The translations under genes and the position numbers were made by a program. A stretch of DNA of 36,532 nucleotides, taken from positions 1 to 36,532 of the forward strand of contig JAKITK010000030.1 in NCBI GenBank assembly GCA_021648125.1, read 5' to 3'. Source of the DNA: Lysobacterales bacterium. Its GTDB lineage: Bacteria; Pseudomonadota; Gammaproteobacteria; Xanthomonadales; SZUA-36. Below the pieces are notes generated by a model that saw nothing but the letters and a program-made list of their open reading frames with translations, had not been told where the DNA came from and ran no database searches. This document shows positions 7,117 to 16,140 of this stretch, in pieces. Position 1 is the stretch's first letter, and the number at the start of each line of letters is the position of its first letter.

Positions 7117-8694
7117 TTAATTTATACCAATACCAGCTGCCCTGAGATATTCCTTCAAAGGCTGAAGCTCAGCAGCAAAATATTTCCATTTATTGACTGA
7201 CCGACTATGCATCTTTTCGCGCACCTGCAGAGTACTGGCAGAAGCACTGGCGGTTGGGTTTTTTTCAAAACTCAAACACGCTGGTTCAAATTCTAGCCCC
7301 AACTTATCCAACAGCAAGCGTGTTTGGTTTTCCTGATCGCTGACTAGGGATTCATACTCAACTTCAATTAGGCGATCGCCCAATACAGACTGCCAATGGC
7401 GCCGTAAGCGGTCCTGAGCTACAAAATACTGCCCAAGATTATCCAGTGAATAGGCGAACTTGAAAAATGACTGTTTATACATCGCAAAACAGGCATCCAT
7501 AGGGTTGCGCCGCAAATAAACAATACGCGCCTTAGGAAATGCTTTGGCGATAAAACCAAGGTATAGAAAGTTATATGGATACTTATCAATAAACAGCGGT
7601 CGGTCAGTTAGTCGATAAGTGACTTCTTGCATATATTTTTGGGCGATTTGGCGAATATTTTTCCTTGCTGCTTTCTCAATTATCAGCTCGTTCACATCGC
7701 CAATACCACCAACGCCTGCGGCATGACGAATGGCAAGTTGCATGAAAAATGTTTCATCGGCACTCTCAACTTGGGAATGACTGGAGATAATTCGTTCCGT
7801 CAAGGTAGTGCCAGTGCGCGGTAAACCGACAATGAAGATAGGTGTTTTAGTTGACTTATCGGAAGCTCGCAAACCCGCGTTATTGACCAGCCAGTCTGCG
7901 TTGCAAACTTTTATAATTTTTTCGATCACAGCGATATCATCAGCGACATCATAGTCTGCCACTTTCGCCACTGCATCACCTGCCAGTTTGTAATAGTGAA
8001 AAGACTCCTGCCAGCGTTCAAGGTCTTCCAACTCTTTGCCAATGGCGTAATACAAAAAAATATTTTTTTCAGCCGGTAATTGCGTTTGCTTTAGAACAGT
8101 TTGCATCTGCTCTAGGTGGGCTGAATCATTTGTAGTTTCAAGTTTGGATAATTCATAATGATTTTTTTGATGTTGCGGGTATTTTTCCAATAACTGCCGA
8201 TACAGCGCTTTGGCATCATTTACTTTGCCTAAAAGAACGCTACAGGCTGCCAGATTGGCGCGAAACATATCCACGCCCGGCTGTAATAGATTGGCTTGTT
8301 GAAATAATGGCCAGGCGCGGTTGTGCAAACCCAGCGCTGAGAAAACCCTAGCAGCCATATCAAGGTACAGAGGGCTATTGGTAAGTGACTGTTGATAACG
8401 TTCAAGTAAGCCAAAAGAATCACTATGGCGTTGTGATAGCAAATAGAGGTCAGCAAGCTCTATGGCTGCATCATAACGTTGCGAATTCAGGCTCAGGGTT
8501 TTAATAAAGGCCTGGATTGCGCGTTTGACTTGTCCCTTGCCCTTTTCTGCCAGACCGGCGAGAAAATATGCTTCTGGTTCTTTTTTATCCAATTTCTGAA
8601 TTTTATTCGCGAAAGCGGCAACACTCACCCAGTCGCGTCTTTGTGCCGCTACTCGCGCAGCCTGACTCAGTTGTCTCAGCTGATCATTCTGCAT
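7117..8694 (-). CDS. TPR-containing sulfotransferase (copy 1)
   Basis: A 525-residue cytoplasmic protein with no signal peptide. Residues about 1-250 are TPR repeats (EAYFLAGLAEKGKGQ, AIQAFIKTLSLN, AWPLFQQANLLQPG). Residues 285-520 are a PAPS-dependent sulfotransferase domain: the 5'-phosphosulfate loop FIVGLPRTGTTLTER (287-301), the 3'-phosphate region RIVYLRRNPMDACFAMY (390-406), and VEYESLVSD (445-453). The family transfers sulfate from PAPS to hydroxyl groups; TPR-bearing members are often compared with tyrosylprotein sulfotransferases because the TPRs could present a peptide substrate. It follows a paralogue on the same strand after 54 bases. No strong SD precedes ATG 8694. The substrate is unknown. 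Confidence 0.85.
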   Translation of the reverse strand: MQNDQLRQLSQAARVAAQRRDWVSVAAFANKIQKLDKKEPEAYFLAGLAEKGKGQVKRAIQAFIKTLSLNSQRYDAAIELADLYLLSQRHSDSFGLLERYQQSLTNSPLYLDMAARVFSALGLHNRAWPLFQQANLLQPGVDMFRANLAACSVLLGKVNDAKALYRQLLEKYPQHQKNHYELSKLETTNDSAHLEQMQTVLKQTQLPAEKNIFLYYAIGKELEDLERWQESFHYYKLAGDAVAKVADYDVADDIAVIEKIIKVCNADWLVNNAGLRASDKSTKTPIFIVGLPRTGTTLTERIISSHSQVESADETFFMQLAIRHAAGVGGIGDVNELIIEKAARKNIRQIAQKYMQEVTYRLTDRPLFIDKYPYNFLYLGFIAKAFPKARIVYLRRNPMDACFAMYKQSFFKFAYSLDNLGQYFVAQDRLRRHWQSVLGDRLIEVEYESLVSDQENQTRLLLDKLGLEFEPACLSFEKNPTASASASTLQVREKMHSRSVNKWKYFAAELQPLKEYLRAAGIGIN

Positions 8695-8748
8695 AGGCTT
8701 TATTTAACGCTGCTGAGTGCCGCTTTCATAATCATTAGGGTAAGTGAT

Positions 8749-10332
8749 TTATTCAACTTTTATACCGGCATTTTCGAGATGTGTCTTTAAGGGTTGTAAC
8801 TGGTCGCGGAATCGTTGCCAACGCTGGATAGAACGGCTGTGTGTTTTTTCTCTAACTTGGACTGAACTGGCCGTCGTGCTAGGTGCAGTATTTTTATCAA
8901 AATTCAGGCAATTTTGTTCAAATTCAAGACCCAATTTATCTAATAAAATACGCGTCTGGTTTTCAGTATCGCTAACCAGCGACTCATATTCCACTTCGAT
9001 CAGACGATCCTCTAGCACTTCACTCCAGTGTTGATGCAAGCGTTGATAAGCTACATAATACTTGCCTAGATCTTCCAGTGAATAGGAAAATTTATAGGCC
9101 CAAGTGAAAACTTGTTTAAACATGGAAAAACAGGTATCAAGCGGATTTCTATCCAGGCGAATAATGCGTGCATCAGGCCAAGCTTTGACGATAAAACCTA
9201 GGAACAGGAAGTTAAACGGTAGCTTGTCGATAAAAAAAGCTGATTCGCCGAGGCGGTAGTCTATTTGTTCAAGGTATCCCGTTGAAATGAGCCCCGGGTC
9301 AACCTGAGCCAATGATTCTATCATTTCTGGATTCATATTTTCGATGCCGTGAACGCCACTTTCACGACGCAAAACCATTTGCAGGAATAGTGTTTCACCA
9401 ACACTTTCCACTTGCGAATGGCTGGAAACAATGCGCTCGGTCAAAGTGGTGCCGGTACGCGGCAAACCGACGATAAATATAGGTGTTTTTTTAGAGTTTT
9501 TCGCGCCTGATTCTACAGTATTATCGCTGATCCAGTCGGCATTACAAACCTCAATCACTTTATCAATCAGCGCTATGTCGTTGGCAACATCATATTTGGC
9601 CACGCTACAAACAGCGTCACCCGCCTGTTTGTAATAACGGAATGACTCCTGCCATTGCTTAAGATCTTCCAGTTCCTTAGCCAGTGCATAGTACATAAAT
9701 ATATTTCTATCTGCCGTGGCATCTGATTGCTTCAAAATTTCCTGCATTTGATCAATATGTGCTCGGTCTTCAGCCGTAGCCGTACGCGCGAGCTGGTAAT
9801 GGTTTCGCTGATGATTCGGAAAGCGTTTTAGTAAGGCCCGGTAAATATCACGGGATTCTTCAACTTTTCCGAAATAAAGGCCACAGGCAGCAAGGTTTGC
9901 CTGAAACAAGTCCACCCCTGGTTGTAGTTGATTGGCTTTTACAAAAAGAGGCCAGGCTTTCTCTGGCAAGCCTATTTCGCTGTAAATGGTACCGGCAAAA
10001 TCCAAATATATAGGGCTGTTATTCAATTTTTCGGTATAACGCTCAAGTAGCTCAGCCACCTCTTTATTCCGCCTCGAAATGGAATACTGGCTAGCTAGCT
10101 CAACCGCAGCATCATAACGATTAGCATCTAAATCAAGTGTTTTTTCAAATGCTTGGATGGCGATGACGAGTCTCTTATTTACTTTTTCGACCAAACCAGT
10201 CAAAAAATAGCCCTCTGCACTGTTGGCATTATGCTGCAAAATCGAAGTTGCACAAGCCGCAACAGTTTCCCAGTCCTGGGAAGTCACAGCTTTACGCGCT
10301 ATAACGCTCATTTGTGAGATATTAATTGGCAT
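8749..10332 (-). CDS. TPR-containing sulfotransferase (copy 2)
   Basis: A 527-residue paralogue of the downstream gene with the same architecture: TPR repeats over about 1-250, then the PAPS-binding loop FIVGLPRTGTTLTER (286-300), the 3'-phosphate region RIIRLDRNPLDTCFSMF (389-405) and VEYESLVSD. Long blocks are the same in both copies (KTPIFIVGLPRTGTTLTER, SSHSQVES, YYK.AGDAV), while the middle of the sulfotransferase domain (about 315-365) and the region around 405-415 diverge. This indicates an old tandem duplication with altered acceptor specificity. It is divergent from the methyltransferase operon over a short gap (10333-10428), so the two sides may be co-regulated. Confidence 0.85.
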   Translation of the reverse strand: MPINISQMSVIARKAVTSQDWETVAACATSILQHNANSAEGYFLTGLVEKVNKRLVIAIQAFEKTLDLDANRYDAAVELASQYSISRRNKEVAELLERYTEKLNNSPIYLDFAGTIYSEIGLPEKAWPLFVKANQLQPGVDLFQANLAACGLYFGKVEESRDIYRALLKRFPNHQRNHYQLARTATAEDRAHIDQMQEILKQSDATADRNIFMYYALAKELEDLKQWQESFRYYKQAGDAVCSVAKYDVANDIALIDKVIEVCNADWISDNTVESGAKNSKKTPIFIVGLPRTGTTLTERIVSSHSQVESVGETLFLQMVLRRESGVHGIENMNPEMIESLAQVDPGLISTGYLEQIDYRLGESAFFIDKLPFNFLFLGFIVKAWPDARIIRLDRNPLDTCFSMFKQVFTWAYKFSYSLEDLGKYYVAYQRLHQHWSEVLEDRLIEVEYESLVSDTENQTRILLDKLGLEFEQNCLNFDKNTAPSTTASSVQVREKTHSRSIQRWQRFRDQLQPLKTHLENAGIKVE

Positions 10333-10428
10333 CGTATGTAGCTTTATTGCATATACTTAAAAAGTTGAGAGTATTATTATCGAATTGTGATTGTTATACT
10401 ACCTTTTTCACCAAGACTTCCCCTAAAA

Positions 10429-11400
10429 ATGAACAAACAGACTGAAATTCAAATAGAAGAAAGTAGCAGTTGGGATACCTATTGGGAAGGATCTGGTGAT
10501 GCCACAGCACTTACTGATGGCGGCGCCAACCACCCGGCAATCCTACATTTCTGGGATACAGTTTTTTTGGCATTGAAACAAGTTTATAAAGCGCCCAAAA
10601 TACTCGATATAGCCAGTGGAAATGGAGCAGTTCTGGAGCGCGCACTGGCAACATACGAAGATGTTATCGAACTGACTTCAATAGATATATCCCCAGCTGC
10701 AATAAGCAATATCAAGCGCCGCTTTCCCGCGGTTACTGGATTGGTTGCAGATGCAGCCAAAATCCCATTAGAAAGTGCCAGTTTTGATGCCGTTACCAGT
10801 CAGTTCGGACTCGAGTATGCCGGCAAAGAGGCTATCTATGAAGCTGCTAGACTTGTGAAGAAAGATGGCCAACTGGCACTTTTATTACACATTGAAAAAG
10901 GTAGCATTCACGAGGAGTGCCAGCAGAGTCTAGATGCCATCCAGCGGGTACAAGCGAGTAACTTTATTGCTGCAGCAAGTACTATGTTCGATGCAGGCTT
11001 TAAGGCAGTTCGCGGAGCAGACCGTAGCGCCTATGATAAAGCCGCTAAGGAACTGTCGCCTGCCCTAGCTGTACTTGAGGACATTATGCAAGAGCACGGT
11101 CAACATGTAGCCGCAGATACTATTTACCGCCTGTACAATGATGTAGCTAACATTCATCAGAGGATTCAACATTATGAGCCTGATGAAATCCTTAACTGGC
11201 TAAAGACATTGGACACAGAGTTGGAAGCCTATGCAGGACGCATGCAAAGCATGCTTAATTCTGGATTTGATGCAGACAGCTTCAAAGGGGCTTGTACCGG
11301 CTTAGCCGACATGGGGTTTACCATTGCTCAGGCTGAAGAACTTAAAATTCCCGGGCAAAATTCACCCATGGCCTGGCAACTGATTGCAACTAAGCAATAA
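10429..11400 (+). CDS. Class I SAM-dependent methyltransferase
   Basis: A 323-residue protein with a Rossmann-type methyltransferase core: motif I ILDIASGNGA (58-67), acidic residue Asp86 in LTSIDIS, and Asp108 in GLVADAAKIP, followed by FDAVTSQFGLEY (motif IV region, 119-130). The C-terminal half is helical and has no recognisable domain, so the acceptor is unknown. I chose ATG 10429. The frame extends to a GTG at 10387, but a -10-like TATACT at 10395-10400 would then lie inside the gene. It is first in an apparent plus-strand operon with the DUF4826-like and 2OG-oxygenase genes (gaps of 23 and 50 bases) and is divergent from the sulfotransferases. Confidence 0.8.
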   Translation: MNKQTEIQIEESSSWDTYWEGSGDATALTDGGANHPAILHFWDTVFLALKQVYKAPKILDIASGNGAVLERALATYEDVIELTSIDISPAAISNIKRRFPAVTGLVADAAKIPLESASFDAVTSQFGLEYAGKEAIYEAARLVKKDGQLALLLHIEKGSIHEECQQSLDAIQRVQASNFIAAASTMFDAGFKAVRGADRSAYDKAAKELSPALAVLEDIMQEHGQHVAADTIYRLYNDVANIHQRIQHYEPDEILNWLKTLDTELEAYAGRMQSMLNSGFDADSFKGACTGLADMGFTIAQAEELKIPGQNSPMAWQLIATKQ

Positions 11401-11423
11401 TTTTTTACTACTTAGGTTTGACT

Positions 11424-11873
11424 ATGAATGAGAAAACGAAACAAGCTGGCCGTGAAGAGCTGGATGCCTGGGTTAAAAAAAATCTCAATGCTGCTGTGCA
11501 TAAGCTTATGGCGCGCGGTAACATCGACAGTCTGGTGGTTGAAGGTAAAGCTGCTTGGGTGCTACCATTTCAAGTGCTCATAGGTAAGATTCGGGCTAAA
11601 GATCAATCCGGTGATTTTGAGTGGTTTATTTGTGGTGAAGTACCCACAGATTATCTTGAGTCTGCTGTGGCAGAAACACCGCGAGAAATCGCCCGCCATT
11701 TTGCCATGAAGTGGCAATTAAACGCTTCCCGTTTTTTAAGTGAAAGCCCTGAGCAGAACTCCAATCAAATAACCCAGGATACCGTAGCTAAAAACCTTAT
11801 ACGAAATGCTGAGGATTTGTATTCACTAGCTGAAGATGACCGCCTCTGGCTAGAGCAGAAAACAAAGCATTAA
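11424..11873 (+). CDS. DUF4826-like small protein
   Basis: A 149-residue soluble protein without signal peptide or membrane segment. The pattern VEGKAAWVLPFQVLIGKIRA (about 39-58), then FEWFICGEVPTDYLES and IARHFAMKWQLNASRF resembles DUF4826, a family without known function; this recollection could not be tested. ATG 11424 has AGG about 8 bases upstream, and an in-frame TTG two codons earlier is less likely. It lies between the methyltransferase and the 2OG oxygenase in the same orientation and may be an accessory subunit or an immunity-type protein, but nothing in its sequence shows which. Confidence 0.6.
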   Translation: MNEKTKQAGREELDAWVKKNLNAAVHKLMARGNIDSLVVEGKAAWVLPFQVLIGKIRAKDQSGDFEWFICGEVPTDYLESAVAETPREIARHFAMKWQLNASRFLSESPEQNSNQITQDTVAKNLIRNAEDLYSLAEDDRLWLEQKTKH

Positions 11874-11923
11874 TGCCGAGAGCATAGGCTAATTACAAAA
11901 TAATATCTCAACAGGGTATACAC

Positions 11924-12643
11924 ATGATCAATCCAGACTTAGACATCGACAGCCTTGCTAATGCATATAAGCTTGATAAACGCTTAGTCATAAAGAATTT
12001 TTTGAAACCCGAAGTTGCTGAACGCGTGCGTACTGCTTGCCAGAGTTCTGTTCCTTTCAGTGTCCATTATGTTATTGATGATAAATACCAGAGCAAGTCC
12101 CCGGTTGAAGTAAACAAAATGAGCGCGCGGGAAAAACAAACAATCTATGACAGAGTGAGTGCTTCGGCAAGTCAGGGGGTTGGCTTTTTATATGATGGTT
12201 ATCTTCGCAGTCGGGCTGAAAAGACCTCCGCTACTACGGATGTTAAAGAGCTGGATTTTTTACACAGTGTTTTTGACTATATCGATAGCGAAAATGTTAT
12301 TAATATCATAAAAAGCATTACTGGAAAACAGGATATTACCGCTGCCGATTCACAATTCACCCGCTTTACTTCGGGACACTTTCTTACCCGTCACCTTGAT
12401 GTAGTACCGGGCAAAGGTAGACGCATCGCTTTTGTTCTCGGACTCACTAAGAATTGGCATCCTGACTGGGGCGGCTTACTCCAATTTTACGAAAAGAACG
12501 GCACACCTAGAGATGCCTGGATGCCGCAATTTAATGTTTTGTCTATTTTTGAAGTTAGTCATATTCATGCTGTTACTTATATAGCACCTTATGCAACTGA
12601 ACCACGATTATCGCTTACCGGTTGGTTTGTAGCCAAAGCCTAA
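11924..12643 (+). CDS. 2OG-Fe(II) oxygenase, prolyl-hydroxylase-like
   Basis: A 239-residue non-haem iron dioxygenase. FTSGHFLTRHLD supplies His157 and Asp159, HIHAV gives the distal His215, and RLSLTGWF places Arg228 to bind 2-oxoglutarate. WHPDWGGLLQFY (178-189) matches the core strand of the Tpa1/proline 4-hydroxylase type (COG3751). Such enzymes hydroxylate prolyl or other side chains using O2 and 2-oxoglutarate. There is no signal peptide, so the substrate is cytoplasmic, for example a protein, peptide or small molecule. An AGGGT precedes ATG 11924. It is last in the short operon and converges on the TonB receptor gene across a tandem-repeat region. Confidence 0.8.
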   Translation: MINPDLDIDSLANAYKLDKRLVIKNFLKPEVAERVRTACQSSVPFSVHYVIDDKYQSKSPVEVNKMSAREKQTIYDRVSASASQGVGFLYDGYLRSRAEKTSATTDVKELDFLHSVFDYIDSENVINIIKSITGKQDITAADSQFTRFTSGHFLTRHLDVVPGKGRRIAFVLGLTKNWHPDWGGLLQFYEKNGTPRDAWMPQFNVLSIFEVSHIHAVTYIAPYATEPRLSLTGWFVAKA

Positions 12644-12668
12644 AGCGCCGTTAAATCTTTCCTAGAGG

Positions 12669-13037
12669 ATAGGCTTTGCCTCGCACATCCTTTGGAGCTA
12701 TTTGGAAATACCCGTTAGCCTGATAGGTTCGCATCGCACATCCCTGTGCTCTATCGCGAAATACCGTTCATCCTATGAGGCTTTGTTCTATCATCGTGTT
12801 TAGCTTGAAGTACCGTGCATTCTTATAGGCTTCGCGCCGCACATCCTTTGGCGTTATTTGGAAATACCCGTTAGCCTGATAGGTTCGCATCGCACATCCC
12901 TGTGCTCTATTGCGAAATACCGTTCATCTTATGGGGTTTTGTTCTACCTATGTGTTTACCTTATAACTCTGTGGTTTCTGATAGGCTTCGGATCGCACAT
13001 CCTTGTGCTCTATTCCGAAGTACCGTACTTCCTGTAC
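12669..13037. repeat. Seven ~52-bp units with 156-bp higher-order period, several hairpin-forming
   Basis: Units begin at 12669, 12723, 12775, 12825, 12879, 12931 and 12981, with lengths 54/52/50 repeated exactly, so the array is two copies of a 156-bp super-repeat plus part of a third. The first unit of each super-repeat differs at about 5 of 54 positions and the second at 2 of 52; the third has diverged more. The second-type units fold: TTCGC and GCACA pair with TGTGC and GCGAA around a TCCC loop, and the last unit pairs CTTCGG with CCGAAG. The array fills the gap between converging genes (12644-13096). I see no coding sense in it. Confidence 0.85.
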
Positions 13038-13039
13038 AT

Positions 13040-13067
13040 AAAAAAAGGGCCGCTATATTAGCGGCCC
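13040..13067 (-). terminator. Intrinsic terminator of the TonB receptor gene
   Basis: On the minus strand GGGCCGCT (13067-13060) pairs perfectly with AGCGGCCC (13054-13047) around a 5-base loop, followed by seven T (13046-13040). It lies 30 bases beyond the receptor stop codon. It may also stop plus-strand read-through, though less efficiently, since only TTCTTC follows on that side. Confidence 0.85.
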
Positions 13068-13096
13068 TTCTTCATACAATAGCGAAAACTAAACTA

Positions 13097-16096
13097 TTAG
13101 TAAGACCACTTAAGACGCGCATAGTAACCTATGCCAAATAAGCGGTATGTAGAAGGGTCAGTGTGAGCATTAAAGCCAGCATTGATATATGGAGGTGCTT
13201 CATCGGTGATATTTGTTACACCAGCTGAAATCATCATATTACTGTTCATAGCACTGAATGTGTAGCTACCTACAATATCATGATACAACGCAGCATCAAT
13301 TTTCTGGGTATATGCAGCAAAAGGTGCAGCAGCATCTATACCGCTGATAAATTCACCTAAATAGCCAAGTGAGAAATCACCCTTACTCCATTGGATAGAG
13401 ACATTTGCTTTGTCTGTAGCATAGGCAGCACCACGATCTCCATCATAAGTACCTTCTAGTTCTTCAATAGGGTTTCCATCAAACTGACGGATTTCACGAG
13501 AAAGCAAGTGAGTCCACAGTATAGATGTTCCAAATTGACCATAGTCAGTAGACCAATCCCAACCAAACTCGAAATCAATACCACTAGCTTCTTCAGTAGC
13601 AATATTCGACTGTGAATCACTGATATTATTGATGGAATAATCAGCATTACGCGTAATCAGTGCACAAGACTCCGGGTTCTGTTCGATATAACAGTCATCA
13701 AGAGTAAATTGAACACCCACTCTATCAATTCCATCTTCCAGATTGATTTGCCAGTAATCGGAAATGAAGGTAAAGCTATGGTCGCCAAGCACTGGTGTCC
13801 AAACTACACCAGCAGTGAAAGTATCACCTGTTTCTGGCACCAAGAACGGGTTACCACCAGCACGAGCCAATACCTGACTATCAGTCTGAACACCCAACCG
13901 ACCACAACCTGGTGGTAGTGGCTGTGGGTCGTCGTCATCAGGTACACAAGGATCGTTGTAAGTTGGGAAATCATCAACTACGCCACCGAAGAGATCGGTA
14001 ATGGTTGGAGCGCGGAATACTGTACCGTAAGTAGATCTTAACTTGAGGGTATCAGTCACGCCGGCTTCAATACCGATTTGATAGGTAGTATCACTACCGA
14101 ATGCATCCCAGTCATCGTAACGCACACCACCTTTGATAGCGACACTTTGTGAACCGTTATCGAATACAGGCGCATAGAATTCAGTGTAAAGCGCATTATT
14201 GGTCAGTGAACCTTCGGTGCTTGACCCAACACTACCGGTTACCGCACCAATGGTTTTGGCAGAGTCAAAAATTTCTGCGAAATCTCGCTTCCAGTAGCTC
14301 CAACCAACAGACCAGCCCAGCTCACCGCCTGGTAGTTCAAATGCAGAGCCTGTAAGGTTAGCACCAGCAGTACGCTGATTTTGAACGATGGAGTCAACAG
14401 TATCCAGAGAGACATAATCTAACATTTCCTGAGTTAATGTAGTGACTACTGGATTACCACTCGCATCAACTGAACCACCACCAAATAAATTTAATGGTAC
14501 ACAACCAACAATCAGTGTACCCGGGGTGTTAACATCAGCATAACATTCCGGTACACCATCTCCATCTAAATCGGCTGATGGGCCCAAAGCGTTAAATAAA
14601 CGGGATCCGGCAAATTGGCCAAAGTTACGAGTTGTAATACTACGATGTCCTTCGTTTATGAAGACATCCCAGCTTATATCATTGTCAAGATCGCCTTCAA
14701 GACCAGCTGTCCACTGATACTGAGTGACCTCTTGTTCAAAGCGACGATTGGTTTCAATCATACGCCGACGAGGGTTAACTACTGGCTCATATGCAAGAGA
14801 AGTACCATTTGCGGCATTGTAAGCATCAATCGCTTGGCGCAAATAGTAGTTGTCTTGCGAAATACCTGTAAAAGCAGTTGTTACTCCTGTTACCGGGTTC
14901 TCAAAGAAACCATTATACATCGGATCACCACCGGTAAATGGCAGCGGCGCTAGTTGCTGCGCTGATGTACGGTTGTTACCACGGAATTCTGCTTTGAAGC
15001 GTACATTATCGGTAAGATCAAACTTCGCTTCACCGAAGATATTGGTCCGCTCATAGGGGGTTTGAAGGTAGTTAACCGGCGCATAGTTATATGTGCGACC
15101 ATCATGCGGTACCATCAGACCAACTTCGTTTGGAGAAGTTGCCGGGTTGCCGATCAAAAACAGGCCTAGCCCAGGATAATCGTCGGGGGCAGGTATAAAG
15201 TTGCCATCTGCGTCTACTATAGGGGCGCCTTCTGCGTCAAGTAGAAAACTACGAGCTGAGAAGAAAGGCAAACGGCTTTCTGGGATTCGTGATGAACCAA
15301 TTGGAAAACAACCACCCTGAGGTGTTCCATCATATGGGGCTGTTATTTGGTTTTCACAACCACCGGCGTCACCTAAAATATAGAATGAATCTTGCATGAA
15401 GTCCCAAGGCACATCGCGCTGGAAAGCTTCTTCCTGAGTTACAAACTCAGCACCAAACACAAAGTTACCGCTGTCAAATTCACGACCGGCAATTAGAGAG
15501 TAAGATTCCTGACCACCTTTTGAGTCAAACCAGTCTGCCGTTTGCGCGGTAACTTCAATACCAGTGAAATCGGAACGGGTGATGATGTTTACAACACCAG
15601 CAACAGCATCGGCACCATAAATAGCTGATGCACCATCTTTCAGGATTTCAACTCGTTCGATCATGGTAGATGGAATTGCCTGATAGTCACCACCGTCAAC
15701 AACGCGTTTGCCGTTAACCAAGGTTAATGTACGGTCTGTGCCCATACCACGGAGGTCGATTAATACCGAACCGTCACCACCATTATTGGTAGTAGTACCG
15801 ATTGGAGAGCCGGACATTGAAGGGATGCTTTGCAGCAGGTCGCCAATATCTGTTAAACCGGTGATTTCCATATCAGCGCGATCGATGACTGTAACCGGGC
15901 TGGCGCTATCGATATTGGCACGCCTGATGCGCGAACCAGTAACAATTACTTCTTCAAGTGCATCTTCTGCATCTTCTGTAACTTCATTAGCTACATCTTC
16001 GGCATCTTGCGCAAAAACATTTGGAACCAACGCAAATGCGCTAATACCAAGTGCAAAGCGAATGGCCTTACTTAGTTTTGAATTATCAGTGGACAT
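13097..16096 (-). CDS. TonB-dependent outer-membrane receptor
   Basis: A 999-residue receptor. It has a signal peptide with cleavage after PNVFA (residue 29), an acidic linker rich in Asp/Glu (31-49), a TonB box LEEVIVTG (47-54), and then a plug domain (SASPVTVIDRADMEITG, LVNGKRVVDGGDY, VEILKDGASAIYGADAVAGVVNIIT). The C-terminal barrel ends in an aromatic residue (RLKWSY). Several loop cysteine pairs occur (GCENQI...GGCFP, CVPDDDD...PGCGR), and a loop contains a Ca-binding-like DLDGDG. The SRIRRANIDSASPVTVI signature is typical of a large gammaproteobacterial family whose ligands are mostly unknown. ATG 16096 follows GAGGAA by 8 bases. The energising ExbBD/TonB operon is encoded just upstream on the same strand. 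Confidence 0.92.
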   Translation of the reverse strand: MSTDNSKLSKAIRFALGISAFALVPNVFAQDAEDVANEVTEDAEDALEEVIVTGSRIRRANIDSASPVTVIDRADMEITGLTDIGDLLQSIPSMSGSPIGTTTNNGGDGSVLIDLRGMGTDRTLTLVNGKRVVDGGDYQAIPSTMIERVEILKDGASAIYGADAVAGVVNIITRSDFTGIEVTAQTADWFDSKGGQESYSLIAGREFDSGNFVFGAEFVTQEEAFQRDVPWDFMQDSFYILGDAGGCENQITAPYDGTPQGGCFPIGSSRIPESRLPFFSARSFLLDAEGAPIVDADGNFIPAPDDYPGLGLFLIGNPATSPNEVGLMVPHDGRTYNYAPVNYLQTPYERTNIFGEAKFDLTDNVRFKAEFRGNNRTSAQQLAPLPFTGGDPMYNGFFENPVTGVTTAFTGISQDNYYLRQAIDAYNAANGTSLAYEPVVNPRRRMIETNRRFEQEVTQYQWTAGLEGDLDNDISWDVFINEGHRSITTRNFGQFAGSRLFNALGPSADLDGDGVPECYADVNTPGTLIVGCVPLNLFGGGSVDASGNPVVTTLTQEMLDYVSLDTVDSIVQNQRTAGANLTGSAFELPGGELGWSVGWSYWKRDFAEIFDSAKTIGAVTGSVGSSTEGSLTNNALYTEFYAPVFDNGSQSVAIKGGVRYDDWDAFGSDTTYQIGIEAGVTDTLKLRSTYGTVFRAPTITDLFGGVVDDFPTYNDPCVPDDDDPQPLPPGCGRLGVQTDSQVLARAGGNPFLVPETGDTFTAGVVWTPVLGDHSFTFISDYWQINLEDGIDRVGVQFTLDDCYIEQNPESCALITRNADYSINNISDSQSNIATEEASGIDFEFGWDWSTDYGQFGTSILWTHLLSREIRQFDGNPIEELEGTYDGDRGAAYATDKANVSIQWSKGDFSLGYLGEFISGIDAAAPFAAYTQKIDAALYHDIVGSYTFSAMNSNMMISAGVTNITDEAPPYINAGFNAHTDPSTYRLFGIGYYARLKWSY

Positions 16097-16140
16097 AAGG
16101 TATTCCTCTAGGATAGTTTGTCTAATATATCTGTTGATTT

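Noticed and set aside
10365-10400. Promoter of the methyltransferase operon from TTGAGA (10365) and TATACT (10395)
   Set aside because: The 24-bp spacing is too long for a standard sigma-70 promoter; only the -10 was mentioned.
12669-13037. Integron attC or CRISPR array
   Set aside because: The units abut without unique spacers and the GTTAGCC present in the A units does not fit the attC core GTTRRRY; no integrase or cas gene is near.
12858-13141. Open frames crossing the tandem repeat array
   Set aside because: They depend on the repeat unit itself, lack ribosome-binding sites, and run into the terminator or the receptor's antisense strand.
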